From Thysanoteuthis rhombus (taxonomy: Eukaryota; Mollusca; Cephalopoda; Oegopsida; Thysanoteuthidae): DNA of 64,000 bases. The DNA is taken from positions 50,805,785 through 50,869,784 of the forward strand of contig OY735213.1 of assembly GCA_963457665.1 (NCBI GenBank), in the 5' to 3' direction. The notes under the pieces are model-generated. The model was not told the origin of the DNA. It searched no databases and saw only the letters and a program-made list of their open reading frames with translations. Both the position numbers and the translations under genes were made by a program. Shown here piece by piece: positions 63,691 to 64,000 of this stretch (within the stretch, counting starts at the first letter, position 1; every line of letters starts with the position of its first letter).

Positions 63691-64000
63691 TGCAAAGTGA
63701 TTTAATAGCATCAAAAAGTATTTGTTTTTACACAGAATATGAACAGAAGAACATGAAAGATAATGATATAGAAAAAGAGAAGGAGAATTAAATCAATTGT
63801 CACCAAATGATTATGAGGAAAGAATATAACACTTTATAACTGCGGTATTCAAACAGTGTTTTGCAGGAACCTAAGGTTCTGCGCTACCTTCCCAGGGAGT
63901 TCGTAAAACAAAGTGAATTTTTTGCAATATACTCAATGATTCTTCATTAAATAAACAATCCCTTTGCAGCTCTTACATGTCTTCATCTCATTTCTTTAAT
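63691..64000. other. Unassigned; possible start of another hAT element at 63854
   Basis: CAGTGTTTTGCAGGAACCTA with AGGTTCTGCGC resembles the start of a Charlie-like hAT, but the other end would be outside the window. Confidence 0.3.

Overview
The window reads as an intergenic or intronic stretch of an animal nuclear genome. It is AT-rich, has no long host open reading frame and no prokaryotic gene organisation. It is packed with eukaryotic transposable-element remains: RTE-like LINEs ending in (GAT)n, a second LINE lineage, Penelope-like elements with GIY-YIG remains, hAT, pogo/Tigger and mariner DNA transposons, tRNA- and 5S-derived SINEs, foldback elements, and long (AT)n and ACAT/GTAT microsatellites. 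The mix suggests an invertebrate. The long AT/ACAT microsatellites together with RTE and Penelope-like elements would fit a cephalopod mollusc, but that is a guess; nothing in the sequence fixes the species.

Layout. 1-5.5 kb: 3' part of a hAT transposon, one copy of an abundant nonautonomous family (called A here), a hAT MITE with an 8-bp target duplication, and long unassigned AT-rich DNA. 5.5-12 kb: dimeric tandem repeat, tandem duplication, two RTE LINE copies (the 7.6-8.7 kb copy keeps the only sizeable intact ORF), a Tigger-type MITE, and a duplicated RTE tail flanking a tRNA-SINE. 12-22.4 kb: inverted tRNA-SINE concatemer, families A and B, an RTE fragment on the minus strand, a dead mariner and a dead hAT. 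22.6-30 kb: a roughly 160-bp tandem repeat of palindromic monomers linked to a dispersed repeat, two pieces of the second LINE, and a Penelope-like element with inverted terminal repeats inside AT microsatellites inside a family-A copy. 30-46 kb: many LINE, SINE, MITE and tandem-repeat fragments. 46-57.4 kb: further MITEs, a Tigger element nested three deep, a foldback element and an inverted pair of family-A copies. 57.4-64 kb: a 5S-rRNA-derived SINE, a likely host-gene exon on the minus strand, a second large foldback, two tRNA-SINE copies and more fragments.

The only host-gene evidence I can support is at 59151-59278 on the minus strand. It has a strong splice acceptor, an in-frame stop followed by ATG, 31 codons, and a GTGAGT donor. 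A second, weaker candidate exon lies upstream of it on the same strand (61709-61787). If both are real, most of the window to the left of 59 kb would be a very large, transposon-filled first coding intron of that gene. The repeats do not cooperate as a pathway. Their relations are nesting order and dependence of nonautonomous copies (SINEs, MITEs, families A and B) on autonomous ones. Family names A-H and T1-T3 are labels for this report only.
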